DNA of 64,000 nucleotides from positions 16,079 through 80,078 of the forward strand of contig DYMU01000012.1 of the NCBI GenBank assembly GCA_020721445.1. Direction: 5' to 3'. Below, in pieces: positions 9,232 through 18,195 of the stretch. The notes under the pieces are model-generated. The model saw nothing but the letters and a program-made list of their open reading frames with translations, had not been told where the DNA came from and did not search any database. The position numbers and the translations under genes are program-made. This DNA is from Gemmobacter nectariphilus (lineage in GTDB: Bacteria > Pseudomonadota > Alphaproteobacteria > Rhodobacterales > Rhodobacteraceae). How positions within the stretch are numbered: the first letter of the stretch is position 1; each line of letters begins with the position of its first letter.

Positions 9232-10110
9232 ATGCAGCAAAAGACGGCACCAATGATGCAAACGGTGGGGCTGCTTGCGCCGTCTTTGGTGTTTCTGGTG
9301 CTGTTCACCTACTGGCCGATGCTGCAATCGGTGTGGCAATCGCTGCGGATTGAAAGCTTCGGGTCCGATGAGGTCACCTTTGGTCTTGGCAACTTCCAAC
9401 GGCTATGGACCGACGACAGTTTTCAACAGGCCGCGCTGAACAACCTTGTCTATGCCCTTGGCACAATCGTGCCCGGCATTGTGATCGCACTTGCCCTTGC
9501 AGTTGGCCTGCAAGAGGCGACCCGGTTGAACGCCGCCCTGCGGGCAATCGTGTATTTTCCAGTGCTGATCCCGCTGGTGGCGGCGGCGGCTTTGTTTTCC
9601 TTTGTGTTTTTGCCCGGCATCGGGCTGCTGGACTGGCATCTTGCCAAGCTGGGCATGGCGCAGATCAACTGGCTGGGCAATCCGAAGGTGGCGCTGTGGT
9701 CGCTGATCGGGCTGACGGTGTGGAAGAACGCTGGCTATTACATGCTGTTCTTTCTGGCCGGTTTGCAGGCGATCCCGAATGATCTGTACGAGGCGACACG
9801 GATTGAAGGCGCCGGGGTCATCGGGCGCTTTCGCCGGGTGACGCTGCCGCTGTTGGGGCCCACCTTCGCCTTTGTCTTCGTGATCGCGTTGATCAATGCG
9901 GTGACACAAATCGACCATGTGGTGGTGCTGACCAAGGGCGGGCCATCCGACAGCACCAACCTTTTGTTGTTCTACATCTATCAGCAGGCGCATGAGAATC
10001 TGGACTATGGCAAGGCCGCGGCGGCCACCGTGGTGACCCTGGCGCTGTTGCTGGCCCTGTCGCTGACCTCGCTGCGCAGCCTTGAACGCGGGGTGCATTA
10101 TGAAAGCTGA
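9232..10110 (+). CDS. ugpA: sugar/glycerophosphate-type ABC permease subunit 1
   Basis: This 292-residue inner-membrane protein has six predicted hydrophobic segments, beginning VGLLAPSLVFLVLFTYWPM. The cytoplasmic EAA loop is seen in DLYEATRIEGAG. It is the MalF/UgpA half of a CUT1-family importer channel. Purine-rich GGGGGG stands just before the start region. Its last 11 nt overlap the start of the second permease gene. The assignment to glycerol-3-phosphate or glycerophosphodiester uptake rests on the neighbouring phosphodiesterase; a plain sugar importer is the alternative. Confidence 0.87.
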   Translation: MQQKTAPMMQTVGLLAPSLVFLVLFTYWPMLQSVWQSLRIESFGSDEVTFGLGNFQRLWTDDSFQQAALNNLVYALGTIVPGIVIALALAVGLQEATRLNAALRAIVYFPVLIPLVAAAALFSFVFLPGIGLLDWHLAKLGMAQINWLGNPKVALWSLIGLTVWKNAGYYMLFFLAGLQAIPNDLYEATRIEGAGVIGRFRRVTLPLLGPTFAFVFVIALINAVTQIDHVVVLTKGGPSDSTNLLLFYIYQQAHENLDYGKAAAATVVTLALLLALSLTSLRSLERGVHYES

Positions 10111-10924
10111 GGCCCGCTGGCTTGCCGCCGCCGTTCTGTCGCTGGTGGCGCTGATCTGGTCCACACCGCTGTTGTGGATGATGATCGCCGCGTTCCGCCC
10201 GCAAAACTTTGGCGGGCTGGACATGGCATCCTTGCTGCCCGACTTCGCACCGACGCTGGCCAACTTCGCCGAAGCCTTGGACAGCGCCGAATTTGCCCGG
10301 CTGTACCTGAACACCATCGTCGTCTGCACGGGTGTCCTTGTGGTGCAACTGGCCACGGTGACCTTGGCGGGATTTGCCTTTGCGCGGCTGCGCTTTCCGG
10401 GGCAGGGCGCGGTTTTTGTGCTTTTTCTGGTGCAGTTGATGATCGTGCCGCCGGTGCTGATCGTGCCCAACCTGATCACCGTCACCAGACTGGGGCTGTA
10501 TGACACGCTGATTGCCGCGATGCTGCCCTACATGGGGTCAGCCTTTGGCGTGTTCCTGATGCGCCAGACCTTCCGCACCATCCCGCGCGATTTCGAAGAA
10601 GCGGCGTTGGTCGAAGGGGCTGGCTGGGGGCAGATCATCTGGCGGGTGCTGTTGCCTTTGGCGCGGCCGGGGATGCTGGCGTTTTCCATCGTCTCGGTCA
10701 CCACGCATTGGAATGAATTCCTGTGGCCGCTGATGGTGATTTCGAACCCCGACAACCAGACCCTGACCATCGGTCTGGCGACGTTCACCCGGGGGGCGGA
10801 AAGCGCCAGCCAATGGGGTGTGATCGCGGCAGGCACCTTTCTGGTGGCTGCCCCGTTGCTGGTGGCCTTCGTTCTGTTCCAGCGTCAGTTCGTCAATTCC
10901 TTCCTTTTTTCCGGCGTCAAATAG
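10100..10924 (+). CDS. ugpE: sugar/glycerophosphate-type ABC permease subunit 2
   Basis: This 274-residue membrane protein is the partner permease of the CUT1 importer. It has an N-terminal membrane anchor (WLAAAVLSLVALIWS), five further hydrophobic stretches and the EAA loop DFEEAALVEGAGWGQIIW. The ATG at 10100 lies inside the end of ugpA (11-nt overlap), which is more plausible than a start at 10082 deeper in the upstream gene. It would form the heterodimeric channel with the upstream gene product, driven by the ATPase encoded divergently at 8019-9056. Confidence 0.88.
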   Translation: MKAEARWLAAAVLSLVALIWSTPLLWMMIAAFRPQNFGGLDMASLLPDFAPTLANFAEALDSAEFARLYLNTIVVCTGVLVVQLATVTLAGFAFARLRFPGQGAVFVLFLVQLMIVPPVLIVPNLITVTRLGLYDTLIAAMLPYMGSAFGVFLMRQTFRTIPRDFEEAALVEGAGWGQIIWRVLLPLARPGMLAFSIVSVTTHWNEFLWPLMVISNPDNQTLTIGLATFTRGAESASQWGVIAAGTFLVAAPLLVAFVLFQRQFVNSFLFSGVK

Positions 10925-10935
10925 GAGCTGCTGCC

Positions 10936-12252
10936 ATGCTGAATTGGAAATCCACCGTTGCTGCCGCGACGCTTGCACTGGGGCTTGCCCCGGCTGCCTG
11001 GGCCGCGACCGAGATTGAGCTTTACTTCCCCGTTCCGGTGGAAGGCAAACTTGCCTCGGAAATGAAGAGCCTGATGGAACGGTTCAATGCCGAGCACCCC
11101 GAGATTGTGGTGACCCCGGTCTACACCGGCAACTATGATGAAACCGCCATCAAGACCCGCGCTGCGATGAAGGCGGGCAATCCGCCGGCCGCGGTGATCA
11201 TGTCGGCCAATTTCGTTCTGGAATACCAGATCAACAACGAGATCGAACCGCTGGACCCGCTGATCGAAGCGGAAGGAATGACCCCCGACAGCTATATCGG
11301 GCAGTTCTGGCCCGCGCTGCACCGCAACGCGGCCTTTGCCGGCCATGTCTGGGCGGCACCGTTCCACAACTCGACACCGCTTTTGTACATCAACGCCGAT
11401 CATTTCCGCGCAGCGGGCCTGAACCCCGACGCCCCGCCCGCCACTTGGGCCGAACTGGTTGATGCGGCCAAGAAGCTGACCGTGACCGACGGCACCAACA
11501 CCACCCGTTACGGCTTCATGCTGCCCGGCGGCTATGACTATCTCGGCTGGATCATGTCGGCGTTGGCGATGTCGAATGGTGGCGAATACTTCAACCCCTA
11601 TTACGGTGGCGAAGTCTATTACGACACGCCGTCGATGCAGGGTGCGGTGCAGTTCGTTGATGACCTTGTTCATGTGCACAAGGTGATGCCTGAAGGCGTG
11701 ACCGAAGGCAAAGCCGTCTCGACCGCGTTCTTTGCCGGTCAGGCGTCGATGGTGACGCTGTCCACCGGGTCGCTGTCATTCATCCGCGAAAACATGAAGG
11801 ACGATTACCGCGTTGCCTTCATGCCGCGCAATCTGCGCAACGCCGTGCCAATTGGCGGCGCGTCGCTGATGATGCCAAAGGGCCTGTCAGACGAAGAAAA
11901 GGCGGCCTCGTGGACGCTGATCACCTGGCTGACCAGCCCGGAAATCTCGGGCCATTGGAGCCGGTTCACCGGATACTTTGCGCCGAACAAAGCCGCCTAC
12001 GACCTGCCGGAAATGAAAGACTTCCTGACGCAGAACCCCGACGCACAGGTGGCAATTGACCAGCTTGCCTTTGCTCAGCCGTGGTTTGCGACCTACAATA
12101 CCGTCGCCGTGCGCAAGGCGCTGGAAGACGAGGTTCAGGCCGTTCTGTCGGGCAACAAGACCGCAGCCGAGGCCGTGAAGGCCGCACAGGCCACCGCGGA
12201 TGAGATCCTTGCCCCCTACGTGGCACAAACCGCGTTTAAACTGCAAGACTGA
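10936..12252 (+). CDS. ugpB: extracellular solute-binding protein, UgpB type
   Basis: This 438-residue periplasmic receptor starts with a signal peptide (MLNWKSTVAAATLALGLAPA, cleavage probably after AWA). The mature start ATEIELYFPVPVEGKLA, the WAAPFHNSTPLLYINAD segment and the AFFAGQASMVTLSTGS region are typical of family-1 binding proteins and close to UgpB in feel. The start is fixed by AGGAG at 10923-10927, 8 nt before the ATG; the reading frame extends upstream but only as the shadow of ugpE. In E. coli UgpB binds glycerol-3-phosphate and glycerophosphodiesters; here the ligand is inferred from the downstream diesterase. Confidence 0.9.
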   Translation: MLNWKSTVAAATLALGLAPAAWAATEIELYFPVPVEGKLASEMKSLMERFNAEHPEIVVTPVYTGNYDETAIKTRAAMKAGNPPAAVIMSANFVLEYQINNEIEPLDPLIEAEGMTPDSYIGQFWPALHRNAAFAGHVWAAPFHNSTPLLYINADHFRAAGLNPDAPPATWAELVDAAKKLTVTDGTNTTRYGFMLPGGYDYLGWIMSALAMSNGGEYFNPYYGGEVYYDTPSMQGAVQFVDDLVHVHKVMPEGVTEGKAVSTAFFAGQASMVTLSTGSLSFIRENMKDDYRVAFMPRNLRNAVPIGGASLMMPKGLSDEEKAASWTLITWLTSPEISGHWSRFTGYFAPNKAAYDLPEMKDFLTQNPDAQVAIDQLAFAQPWFATYNTVAVRKALEDEVQAVLSGNKTAAEAVKAAQATADEILAPYVAQTAFKLQD

Positions 12253-12259
12253 CACCCCT

Positions 12260-12288
12260 GCCCCCGCCCGCCCTGTGCTGGCGGGGGC
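12260..12288 (+). terminator. hairpin between ugpB and the phosphodiesterase gene
   Basis: A 9-bp perfect GC stem (12260-12268 with 12280-12288) with an 11-nt loop follows the ugpB stop by 7 nt. The sequence after it is CCTTTCCC, only a short T run, so it may be a weak terminator or an mRNA 3'-stabilising hairpin that raises binding-protein expression over the downstream gene. Confidence 0.5.
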
Positions 12289-12315
12289 CCTTTCCCATGA
12301 ACAAGGCCTGCCTAA

Positions 12316-13131
12316 ATGCTTATCGCGCAAATCTCTGACCTGCACATCCGCCCGCGTGGCAAACCGGCCTACCGGGTGTCGGAAACCAATATGCTGGTGG
12401 CGCGCGCCCTGGCTGCCCTGCGGGCCTTGACCCCTGCCCCCGATCTGGTGGTGATCACCGGCGATCTGACCGATTGGGGCCTGCCCGAAGAATATGCGCT
12501 GCTGCGTCAGTTGCTGGCTGTGCTGCCGATGCCGGTGCTGATGATCCCCGGCAACCATGACCGGCGGGCGGAATTGCTGGATGCCTTTTCCGGCGCTGCC
12601 GATGGGCACGGCTTTATCGGCTTTGTCCATGACGCAGGTCCGTTGCGGCTGATCGGGTTGGATACGCTGGTGCCCGGCGCGTCACATGGCGCGCTGTGTG
12701 GCGACCGGCTTGCCGCGCTGGAACATGCCTTGGCCGGGCGTGCCGATACGCCCACGATGATCTTCATGCACCACCCGCCCTTTGATTGCGGCATTGCGCA
12801 CATGGACCGCATCGCGCTGACCGAAGGGCGCGAGGCGTTCTTGCGCATCGTCGCGGCCAACCCGCAGATCGAGAGGGTGCTGTGCGGCCACCACCATCGC
12901 CCGATCCAGACCCGGCTTGCGGGAACCTTGGTGCAGATTGCCCCATCGGTGGCGCATCAGGTAACGCTGGATCTTGGGCCCGACGGTGAAGGGTCCATGA
13001 CCATGGAGCCGCCCGCCTTTTTGCTGCATCGCTGGGCAGACGGGGCCTTGGTCACGCATCAGGCCTATGTCGAGGCCTATCCGGGGCCGTTCCCCTTTGT
13101 GCTGGACGCAGATTATCTGGGTGGCGACTGA
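12316..13131 (+). CDS. calcineurin-like phosphodiesterase, GpdQ type
   Basis: This 271-residue cytoplasmic metallophosphoesterase would hydrolyse glycerophosphodiesters to glycerol-3-phosphate and an alcohol, or another cyclic/linear phosphodiester. Metal ligands of the family are visible: D8 and H10 in SDLH, D50 in TGDLTDWG, N80 in GNHD, His 152/153 in MHHPP, and H192 and H194 in GHHHR. The first four positions coincide with those reported for Enterobacter GpdQ. It follows ugpB by 63 nt on the same strand after a hairpin. Import of glycerophosphodiesters followed by hydrolysis is a coherent route to phosphate and glycerol phosphate. The 3' end overlaps the convergent hydrolase frame by 19 nt. 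CpdA-like cAMP phosphodiesterase is the alternative. Confidence 0.85.
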   Translation: MLIAQISDLHIRPRGKPAYRVSETNMLVARALAALRALTPAPDLVVITGDLTDWGLPEEYALLRQLLAVLPMPVLMIPGNHDRRAELLDAFSGAADGHGFIGFVHDAGPLRLIGLDTLVPGASHGALCGDRLAALEHALAGRADTPTMIFMHHPPFDCGIAHMDRIALTEGREAFLRIVAANPQIERVLCGHHHRPIQTRLAGTLVQIAPSVAHQVTLDLGPDGEGSMTMEPPAFLLHRWADGALVTHQAYVEAYPGPFPFVLDADYLGGD

Positions 13132-13994
13132 CCGCCCGGTTCAACCGCTTGTCCCGATGCTGACCAGATCGCCTGCACGGCCTCCAGCCAGCGGTGAATG
13201 CACTCCAGCGCCTCGGGTTCGTCCAGAAACGGAATATGGCCGCGCTCGGGCACCTCGACGCCACAGATGTCGGGGCGGCGGCGGCACATTTCGGCAAAGG
13301 TCTGGTGGCTGAGCACATCCGAGTTTGCCCCGCGGATCACCGCCATGGGCAGCCCGGCACAGGCGTCAAACAGCGGCCAGACATCGGGCAACGGGCCGGC
13401 CATCGCGGCATCGAGTGCGATGCGCAGCGCCGGGTCATAGGTCAGCCCGACATGATCGTCCAGTTGCACATAGTGGCGCACGGTTTCTTCCTGCCAGCGC
13501 AGGCTGGGCACGTGAAAAAAGCCGGGCATGGCGTGTTGCATCCGGTCGGCCACCTCGGACAGGGTCGGCACCGTGGGTTCCATCCCGACATAGGCACCGA
13601 TCCGCAGCAGCCCGTCGCGTTCCAGCACCGGGCCGACATCGTTCAGGCACAGCCCTAACAGACGCTGCTTTTGGGTGGCCGCGATCACCAGACCCAACAG
13701 GCCGCCGCGCGATGACCCGATGATCGCCACCCGGTCAAGACCCAGATGGTCCAGCAAGGCGACGGCATCCCTGGCCTCTTGTGCCACGGTATAGGTTGCC
13801 GGGCCGGTCCAGTCCGACCCGCCACGCCCCCGGCTGTCCAGCCGGATCAGGCGTACATCGGGTGGCAGGTGACGGTGCAGATAGTCAAAATCGCGGCCAT
13901 CGCGCGACAGCCCGGCAAGTGCCAGCAACGGCAGACCTTGCCCCTCATCGCGATACGCAAGGTTTGCGCCGTCCTCGGCCCGGAATGTCTGCAT
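13113..13994 (-). CDS. alpha/beta-hydrolase
   Basis: This 293-residue serine hydrolase has the nucleophile elbow IGSSRGG at about residue 100, the oxyanion segment LLALAGLSRDGRDF near the N-terminus, and the C-terminal catalytic His in VPERGHIPFLDEP. An acidic partner is probable in VIRGANSDVLS. The ATG at 13994 follows a GGGAGGGG purine stretch and is preferred to a TTG seven codons earlier. It is the last gene of the operon that begins with the FabI-like reductase, 40 nt after the 3-hydroxybutyryl-CoA dehydrogenase. An ester or thioester substrate from C4 metabolism is possible but unproven. Confidence 0.88.
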   Translation of the reverse strand: MQTFRAEDGANLAYRDEGQGLPLLALAGLSRDGRDFDYLHRHLPPDVRLIRLDSRGRGGSDWTGPATYTVAQEARDAVALLDHLGLDRVAIIGSSRGGLLGLVIAATQKQRLLGLCLNDVGPVLERDGLLRIGAYVGMEPTVPTLSEVADRMQHAMPGFFHVPSLRWQEETVRHYVQLDDHVGLTYDPALRIALDAAMAGPLPDVWPLFDACAGLPMAVIRGANSDVLSHQTFAEMCRRRPDICGVEVPERGHIPFLDEPEALECIHRWLEAVQAIWSASGQAVEPGGQSPPR

Positions 13995-14034
13995 CGCCTC
14001 GCTTGCCCCTCCCAAGGCGTGTGACGGGCGCGGG

Positions 14035-14895
14035 TCAGGCTATCGGATAGCTTGCAAAGCCCTTGCCCGATTTGCGCCCAAGGTATCCGGCATGCACCAT
14101 TTGTTTCAACAGCGGGCTGGGCCGGTATTTCGGGTCGTCAAAGCCCTGATACAGCGTTTCCATGATGTTCAGCACCACATCCAGCCCGATCAGATCGCCC
14201 AATGCCAACGGCCCCATCGGGTGATTGGCGCCCAGTTTCATCATGCTGTCAATATCTTCGGGCGTGGCCAGACCTTCGTAGACGCAATTGATCGCCTCAT
14301 TGATCTGCGGCGCCAGCAGGCGGTTGACGATGAAGCCATAGCTGTCCTTGCTGACGCGCGGGGTCTTGCCGATGGCGCGGGTCAACGCGGTCACCGCATC
14401 AGACACCGCATCGGTGGTTTGCAGCGCGCGGATGATTTCGACCAGTTGCATCACCGGCACCGGGTTGAAAAAGTGCATCCCGATCACCCGGCCCGGATGC
14501 GCCGAGGCAGCGGCCAGTTGCGTCAGCGAAATCGACGAGGTGTTGGAGGCAAAGATGGCCTGTTCCGGGCAGATCTGGTCCAGCTTGCCAAGGATCGCCG
14601 CCTTCACCTCAAGCTTTTCGACGATGGCTTCGATCACGATGTCGCGGTCGGCCATCGGGTCCAGCGTTGTGGTGGTGGTGATGCGGGCCAGCGTGTCGGC
14701 GGCCTGTGCCTCGGTCAGGGTGGCTTTCTTGATCTGGCGGGCAAGGCTGCCCTCCATCGTCTTGCGGGCGCGGTCCAAGGCTGCCTGCGACAGGTCTTGC
14801 AGAACCACTGGGAACCCGGCGGCGGCGCAGACCTGCGCAATGCCGTTGCCCATGGTGCCCGCGCCGATCACGCCAATGGCTTGCAGGGTGGTCAT
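14035..14895 (-). CDS. 3-hydroxybutyryl-CoA dehydrogenase
   Basis: This 286-residue enzyme interconverts (S)-3-hydroxybutyryl-CoA and acetoacetyl-CoA with NAD(P). The Rossmann loop is IGVIGAGTMGNGIAQV and the catalytic His lies in GMHFFNPVPVMQLVEII; FASNTSSISLTQLA and the C-terminal 3HCDH domain ending GYLGRKSGKGF complete the family signature. AAGGAGA precedes the ATG at 14895, which is preferred over the ATG five codons earlier. It follows the 3-hydroxybutyrate dehydrogenase by 11 nt, tying it to C4-CoA turnover. Length matches PaaH/Hbd-type monofunctional enzymes. Confidence 0.94.
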   Translation of the reverse strand: MTTLQAIGVIGAGTMGNGIAQVCAAAGFPVVLQDLSQAALDRARKTMEGSLARQIKKATLTEAQAADTLARITTTTTLDPMADRDIVIEAIVEKLEVKAAILGKLDQICPEQAIFASNTSSISLTQLAAASAHPGRVIGMHFFNPVPVMQLVEIIRALQTTDAVSDAVTALTRAIGKTPRVSKDSYGFIVNRLLAPQINEAINCVYEGLATPEDIDSMMKLGANHPMGPLALGDLIGLDVVLNIMETLYQGFDDPKYRPSPLLKQMVHAGYLGRKSGKGFASYPIA

Positions 14896-14906
14896 CGCAG
14901 TCTCCT

Positions 14907-15689
14907 TCAATGGGCGGTCCAGCCGCCATCAATCGGCAGCGCGGTTCCGGTGATCTGGGCGGCGGCGGGGGTGCACAGAAAGGCCGCAAGCGCGCCGATC
15001 TGGCCGGGCTGCACAAAGGCGCGCGTCGGCTGCGACGCCAGCAGCACATCGCGGATCACCGCTTCCTCGGTGATCCCGCGCGCGGCGGCGGTTTCGGGGA
15101 TCTGCGCCTCGACCAAGGGTGTCAGCACATAGCCGGGACAGATGGCATTGGCCGTCACGCCATGTTCGGCCCCTTCCAGCGCCAGCGTCTTGGTCAGACC
15201 AACCACGCCATGCTTGGCCATCACATAGGCCGATTTGTAGGGCGACGCGACCAACCCATGGGCCGAGGCCACGTTGATCACCCTGCCCCATTTGCGCGCC
15301 TTCATGCCGGCAAAGGTGGCACGGCACAGATGCCAGGCCGCCGACATGTTGATGGCAAGGATCAGGTTGTAGCGATCCACCGGAAATTCCTCGATCGGGG
15401 CGACGGTCTGGATGCCGGCGTTGTTCACCACGATGTCGATCTGGCCGAACTGCGCGGTTGTTGCGGCCACCAGATCGGCAATCTGGCCCGGGTCCGACAT
15501 GTCGGCGCCATGAAACCCCACCGGCGCGCCGGTCTCGGTCTCGATCAGGGCGCGCTCTGCCTCAATCGCGTCGGGGTCGCCAAAGCCGTTCATCATGACG
15601 GCATGGCCCGCCTCGGCCAGGGCGCGGGCAACGGCCAGCCCGATACCCGAGGTTGATCCGGTGACAATCGCGGTGCGGAAATCGGGCAT
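14907..15689 (-). CDS. bdhA: D-3-hydroxybutyrate dehydrogenase (SDR)
   Basis: This 260-residue short-chain dehydrogenase oxidises 3-hydroxybutyrate to acetoacetate with NAD+. The cofactor loop is TGSTSGIGLA, NNAG is present, and the catalytic Ser-Tyr-Lys set lies in VASAHGLVASPYKSAYVMAKHG. The C-terminal LPIDGGWTAH is typical of bacterial BdhA. It sits directly between the CoA-transferase subunit genes and 3-hydroxybutyryl-CoA dehydrogenase, which strongly supports the ketone-body assignment over a generic SDR. Spacing to scoB is 7 nt. Confidence 0.94.
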   Translation of the reverse strand: MPDFRTAIVTGSTSGIGLAVARALAEAGHAVMMNGFGDPDAIEAERALIETETGAPVGFHGADMSDPGQIADLVAATTAQFGQIDIVVNNAGIQTVAPIEEFPVDRYNLILAINMSAAWHLCRATFAGMKARKWGRVINVASAHGLVASPYKSAYVMAKHGVVGLTKTLALEGAEHGVTANAICPGYVLTPLVEAQIPETAAARGITEEAVIRDVLLASQPTRAFVQPGQIGALAAFLCTPAAAQITGTALPIDGGWTAH

Positions 15690-15696
15690 GCTGGCC

Positions 15697-16353
15697 TCAG
15701 CTCAGGGTCATTTCGGGAACGTCGTCGGGGATCACCAGCGCGGCTTCGGTGGCGGCAAGGATGTCGTCCACGCTGACCCCCGGCGCACGCTCGCGCAAGA
15801 TCAGCCCGGCCCCGGTGGGTTCGATCACCGCCAGATCGGTGACAATCAGGTTGACCCGGCGCATCGCGGTCAGCGGCAGGGTGCAGCGCGGCACGATCTT
15901 GGATGCCCCCTTGGCTGCGTGCTGCATCGCCACCACCACGCGGGCCGCCCCGGTGACAAGGTCCATGGCGCCGCCCATGCCCGGCACCATCTTGCCCGGC
16001 ACCTTCCAGTTCGCCAGATGCCCGGCCTCATCGACCTGCAAGCCGCCCAGAACGGTCATGTCCAGATGGCCGCCGCGGATCAGGCCAAAGCTCATGGCGC
16101 TGTCAATGCTGGCAGCCCCCGGCACCGCCGAGACAAAGCTGCCGCCGGCATCGGTCAGATGCGGGTCTTCCATGCCTTCGGGCGGGCGCGCACCCAAGCC
16201 TATCACGCCGTTTTCAGCCTGAAAGAACACCCCCAGACTGGCAGGCACAAAGCTGGCCACCAGCGACGGCAGGCCGATGCCAAGGTTGACCAGCATCCCC
16301 GGCTTGATTTCCTGCGCCACACGGCGGGCGATCAGCGTTTTGGCATCCATCAT
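15697..16353 (-). CDS. scoB: 3-oxoacid CoA-transferase subunit B
   Basis: This 218-residue subunit carries the catalytic Glu in the QAENGVIGLG motif near residue 50. With subunit A it moves CoA from succinyl-CoA or acetyl-CoA to acetoacetate. The segments GGHLDMTVLGGLQVDEAGHLANW and GAMDLVTGA are characteristic. AAGGGGG lies before two adjacent ATG codons (16353 and 16350); either may be used. The stop of scoA lies 7 nt before the start. Together with bdhA it forms the 3-hydroxybutyrate to acetoacetyl-CoA route. Confidence 0.94.
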   Translation of the reverse strand: MMDAKTLIARRVAQEIKPGMLVNLGIGLPSLVASFVPASLGVFFQAENGVIGLGARPPEGMEDPHLTDAGGSFVSAVPGAASIDSAMSFGLIRGGHLDMTVLGGLQVDEAGHLANWKVPGKMVPGMGGAMDLVTGAARVVVAMQHAAKGASKIVPRCTLPLTAMRRVNLIVTDLAVIEPTGAGLILRERAPGVSVDDILAATEAALVIPDDVPEMTLS

Positions 16354-16360
16354 CGCCCCC

Positions 16361-17014
16361 TTAACTTGCACGGATCAGCAGGTGATCGACCAGAACACCC
16401 GGCGTCTTGACCGCGTCGGGCGCAATCACGCCCACCGGCACAATGCTTTCCGGCTCGGCAATCACGATGCGGCCCGCCAAGGCCATCACCGGGTTGAAGT
16501 TGTGCGCGGTCAGCAGATAGCACAGGTTGCCGACGTAATCGGCCTGCCACGCCGCCAGCAGCGAAAAATCGGCCTTCAACGGGGTTTCCAGCAGGAACCT
16601 TTTGCCGTCCACCTCGATCACCTGCTTGCCATCTTCCACCTCGGTGGCAAGGCCGGTGGGCGTCAGCACGCCGCCAAGTCCCATGCCACCCGCGCGGATG
16701 CGTTCGACCAAAGTGCCCTGCGGCACCAGTTCCACCTCGATTTCGCCCGCGATCATCTTGGCCTGGGTTTCGGGGTTCAGCCCGATATGGCTGGTGATGA
16801 CCCGCGCCACCGCCCCCGCCGTGATCAGCTTGCCAATGCCCTTGCCCGGCATCGCGGTGTCATTGCCGATCACGGTCAGACCGCGGGCACCGCGCGCCAC
16901 CAGTGCATCAATCATTCGCTCGGGCGTGCCAACCGCCATGAAGCCGCCGATCATCAGGCTGGCACCATCGGGGATCATCTGTGCCGCTGCCGCCGGGGTT
17001 AACGCGCCTTTCAT
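16361..17014 (-). CDS. scoA: 3-oxoacid CoA-transferase subunit A
   Basis: This 217-residue alpha subunit of the CoA-transferase has the glycine-rich oxyanion region PDGASLMIGGFMAVGTPE, the SHIGLNPETQAK segment and the VELVPQGTLVERIRAGG motif typical of AtoD/ScoA. It starts with a 4-nt overlap on the acetate kinase stop, so subunit synthesis is coupled to the preceding gene. The substrate pair cannot be decided between acetoacetate:succinyl-CoA and butyrate/acetoacetate:acetyl-CoA; the presence of bdhA favours acetoacetate. Confidence 0.94.
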   Translation of the reverse strand: MKGALTPAAAAQMIPDGASLMIGGFMAVGTPERMIDALVARGARGLTVIGNDTAMPGKGIGKLITAGAVARVITSHIGLNPETQAKMIAGEIEVELVPQGTLVERIRAGGMGLGGVLTPTGLATEVEDGKQVIEVDGKRFLLETPLKADFSLLAAWQADYVGNLCYLLTAHNFNPVMALAGRIVIAEPESIVPVGVIAPDAVKTPGVLVDHLLIRAS

Positions 17015-18195
17015 GCCGCCTCCTGCTCTGCCAGACCCACCGCCGCGCGCGCGGCCCGGGCGATGACAAGTTCTTCGTTGGTGGGAACAACCATCACCGT
17101 GGTCCGCGCCTGATCGGACGAGATCACCTGTGCGTTGTCGGCGTTTCGGGTGGGATCAACGTCGATCCCCATCCAGCCCAGATGCTCGCAGATGCGGGCA
17201 CGAATCAGGCGCGAGTTTTCGCCAATGCCGCCGGTGAACACCAGCGCGTCAATGCCCCCGACAGAGGCCGCCATCGCCCCCACCTCGCGCTGACAACGCG
17301 ACACGAAATAGTCGATGGCCTGCCCCGCCTCGACCGTGCCCGCTGCCTCCAGCGTGCGCATGTCATTCGACAGGCCCGACAGGCCCAAAAGACCCGACTG
17401 CTTGTAAAGCAGGTCGGAAATCTGCGCAGGCGTCATGCCTTTCTGATCCATCAGATACAGCAGCACCCCGGGGTCAAGTTGGCCGCAGCGGGTGCCCATC
17501 GGCAGGCCCTCAAGCGCGGAAAACCCCATGGTGGACGCGACCGACTGGCCCGCCAGCAGCGCGCACATCGACGCGCCATTGCCCAGATGCGCCACCACAA
17601 CCCGGCCCTTGGCCAGATGCGGCGCGATCTGGCCCAGCGCGCCCGCGATATAGTCATAGCTCAGGCCGTGAAAGCCATAGCGGCGCACGCCTTCGTCATA
17701 GAACGCGCGCGGCAGGGCAAAGACATCATTGACCCAAGGGTGATTGCGGTGAAACGCGGTGTCGAAACAGGCCACTTGCGGCACATCGGGAAACGCCTCT
17801 GTTGCGGCACGGATGCCCGACAGGTTATGCGGCTGGTGCAGCGGCGCAAAGGCCGACAGGTCGGCAAGGTGGATCAACACCTCGTTGTTGACGGTAACCG
17901 GGGCCGAAAAAGCGTTGCCGCCATGCACCACCCGGTGACCGACCGCCAACACCGCCAGATCAGGGTAGATCGCCCTCAGGCTTTTGATCGCTGCCTGCAT
18001 CGCCCCTGTATGTGTGGTCAGATCATCGGGGGCGACCGGGATCGGCGCCCCGTCCGGGCCTTTCAGCTTCAGCGTGCCCTCGGGGCCAATGCGGTCGGCA
18101 AGCCCGGTCGCCAAGGGCGCTGCCCCTTGCGCCGGATACAGCGCCAGTTTCAGCGAAGATGACCCCGCGTTCAACGTCAGGACCGCATCGGTCAT
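17011..18195 (-). CDS. ackA: acetate kinase
   Basis: This 394-residue kinase reversibly forms acetyl phosphate from acetate and ATP. Family signatures are LTLNAGSSSLKLALY at the N-terminus, the GHRVVHGG active-site strand, the VACFDTAFH and RRYGFHGLSYDYI stretches, HLGNGAS and the C-terminal FTGGIGENS. The ATG at 18195 overlaps the preceding stop by 4 nt; the longer frame adds 14 residues without family similarity. Translational coupling to the phosphotransacetylase fusion gene makes a joint acyl-CoA to acyl phosphate to acid plus ATP route likely. Propionate or butyrate as substrate is possible. Confidence 0.95.
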   Translation of the reverse strand: MTDAVLTLNAGSSSLKLALYPAQGAAPLATGLADRIGPEGTLKLKGPDGAPIPVAPDDLTTHTGAMQAAIKSLRAIYPDLAVLAVGHRVVHGGNAFSAPVTVNNEVLIHLADLSAFAPLHQPHNLSGIRAATEAFPDVPQVACFDTAFHRNHPWVNDVFALPRAFYDEGVRRYGFHGLSYDYIAGALGQIAPHLAKGRVVVAHLGNGASMCALLAGQSVASTMGFSALEGLPMGTRCGQLDPGVLLYLMDQKGMTPAQISDLLYKQSGLLGLSGLSNDMRTLEAAGTVEAGQAIDYFVSRCQREVGAMAASVGGIDALVFTGGIGENSRLIRARICEHLGWMGIDVDPTRNADNAQVISSDQARTTVMVVPTNEELVIARAARAAVGLAEQEAA

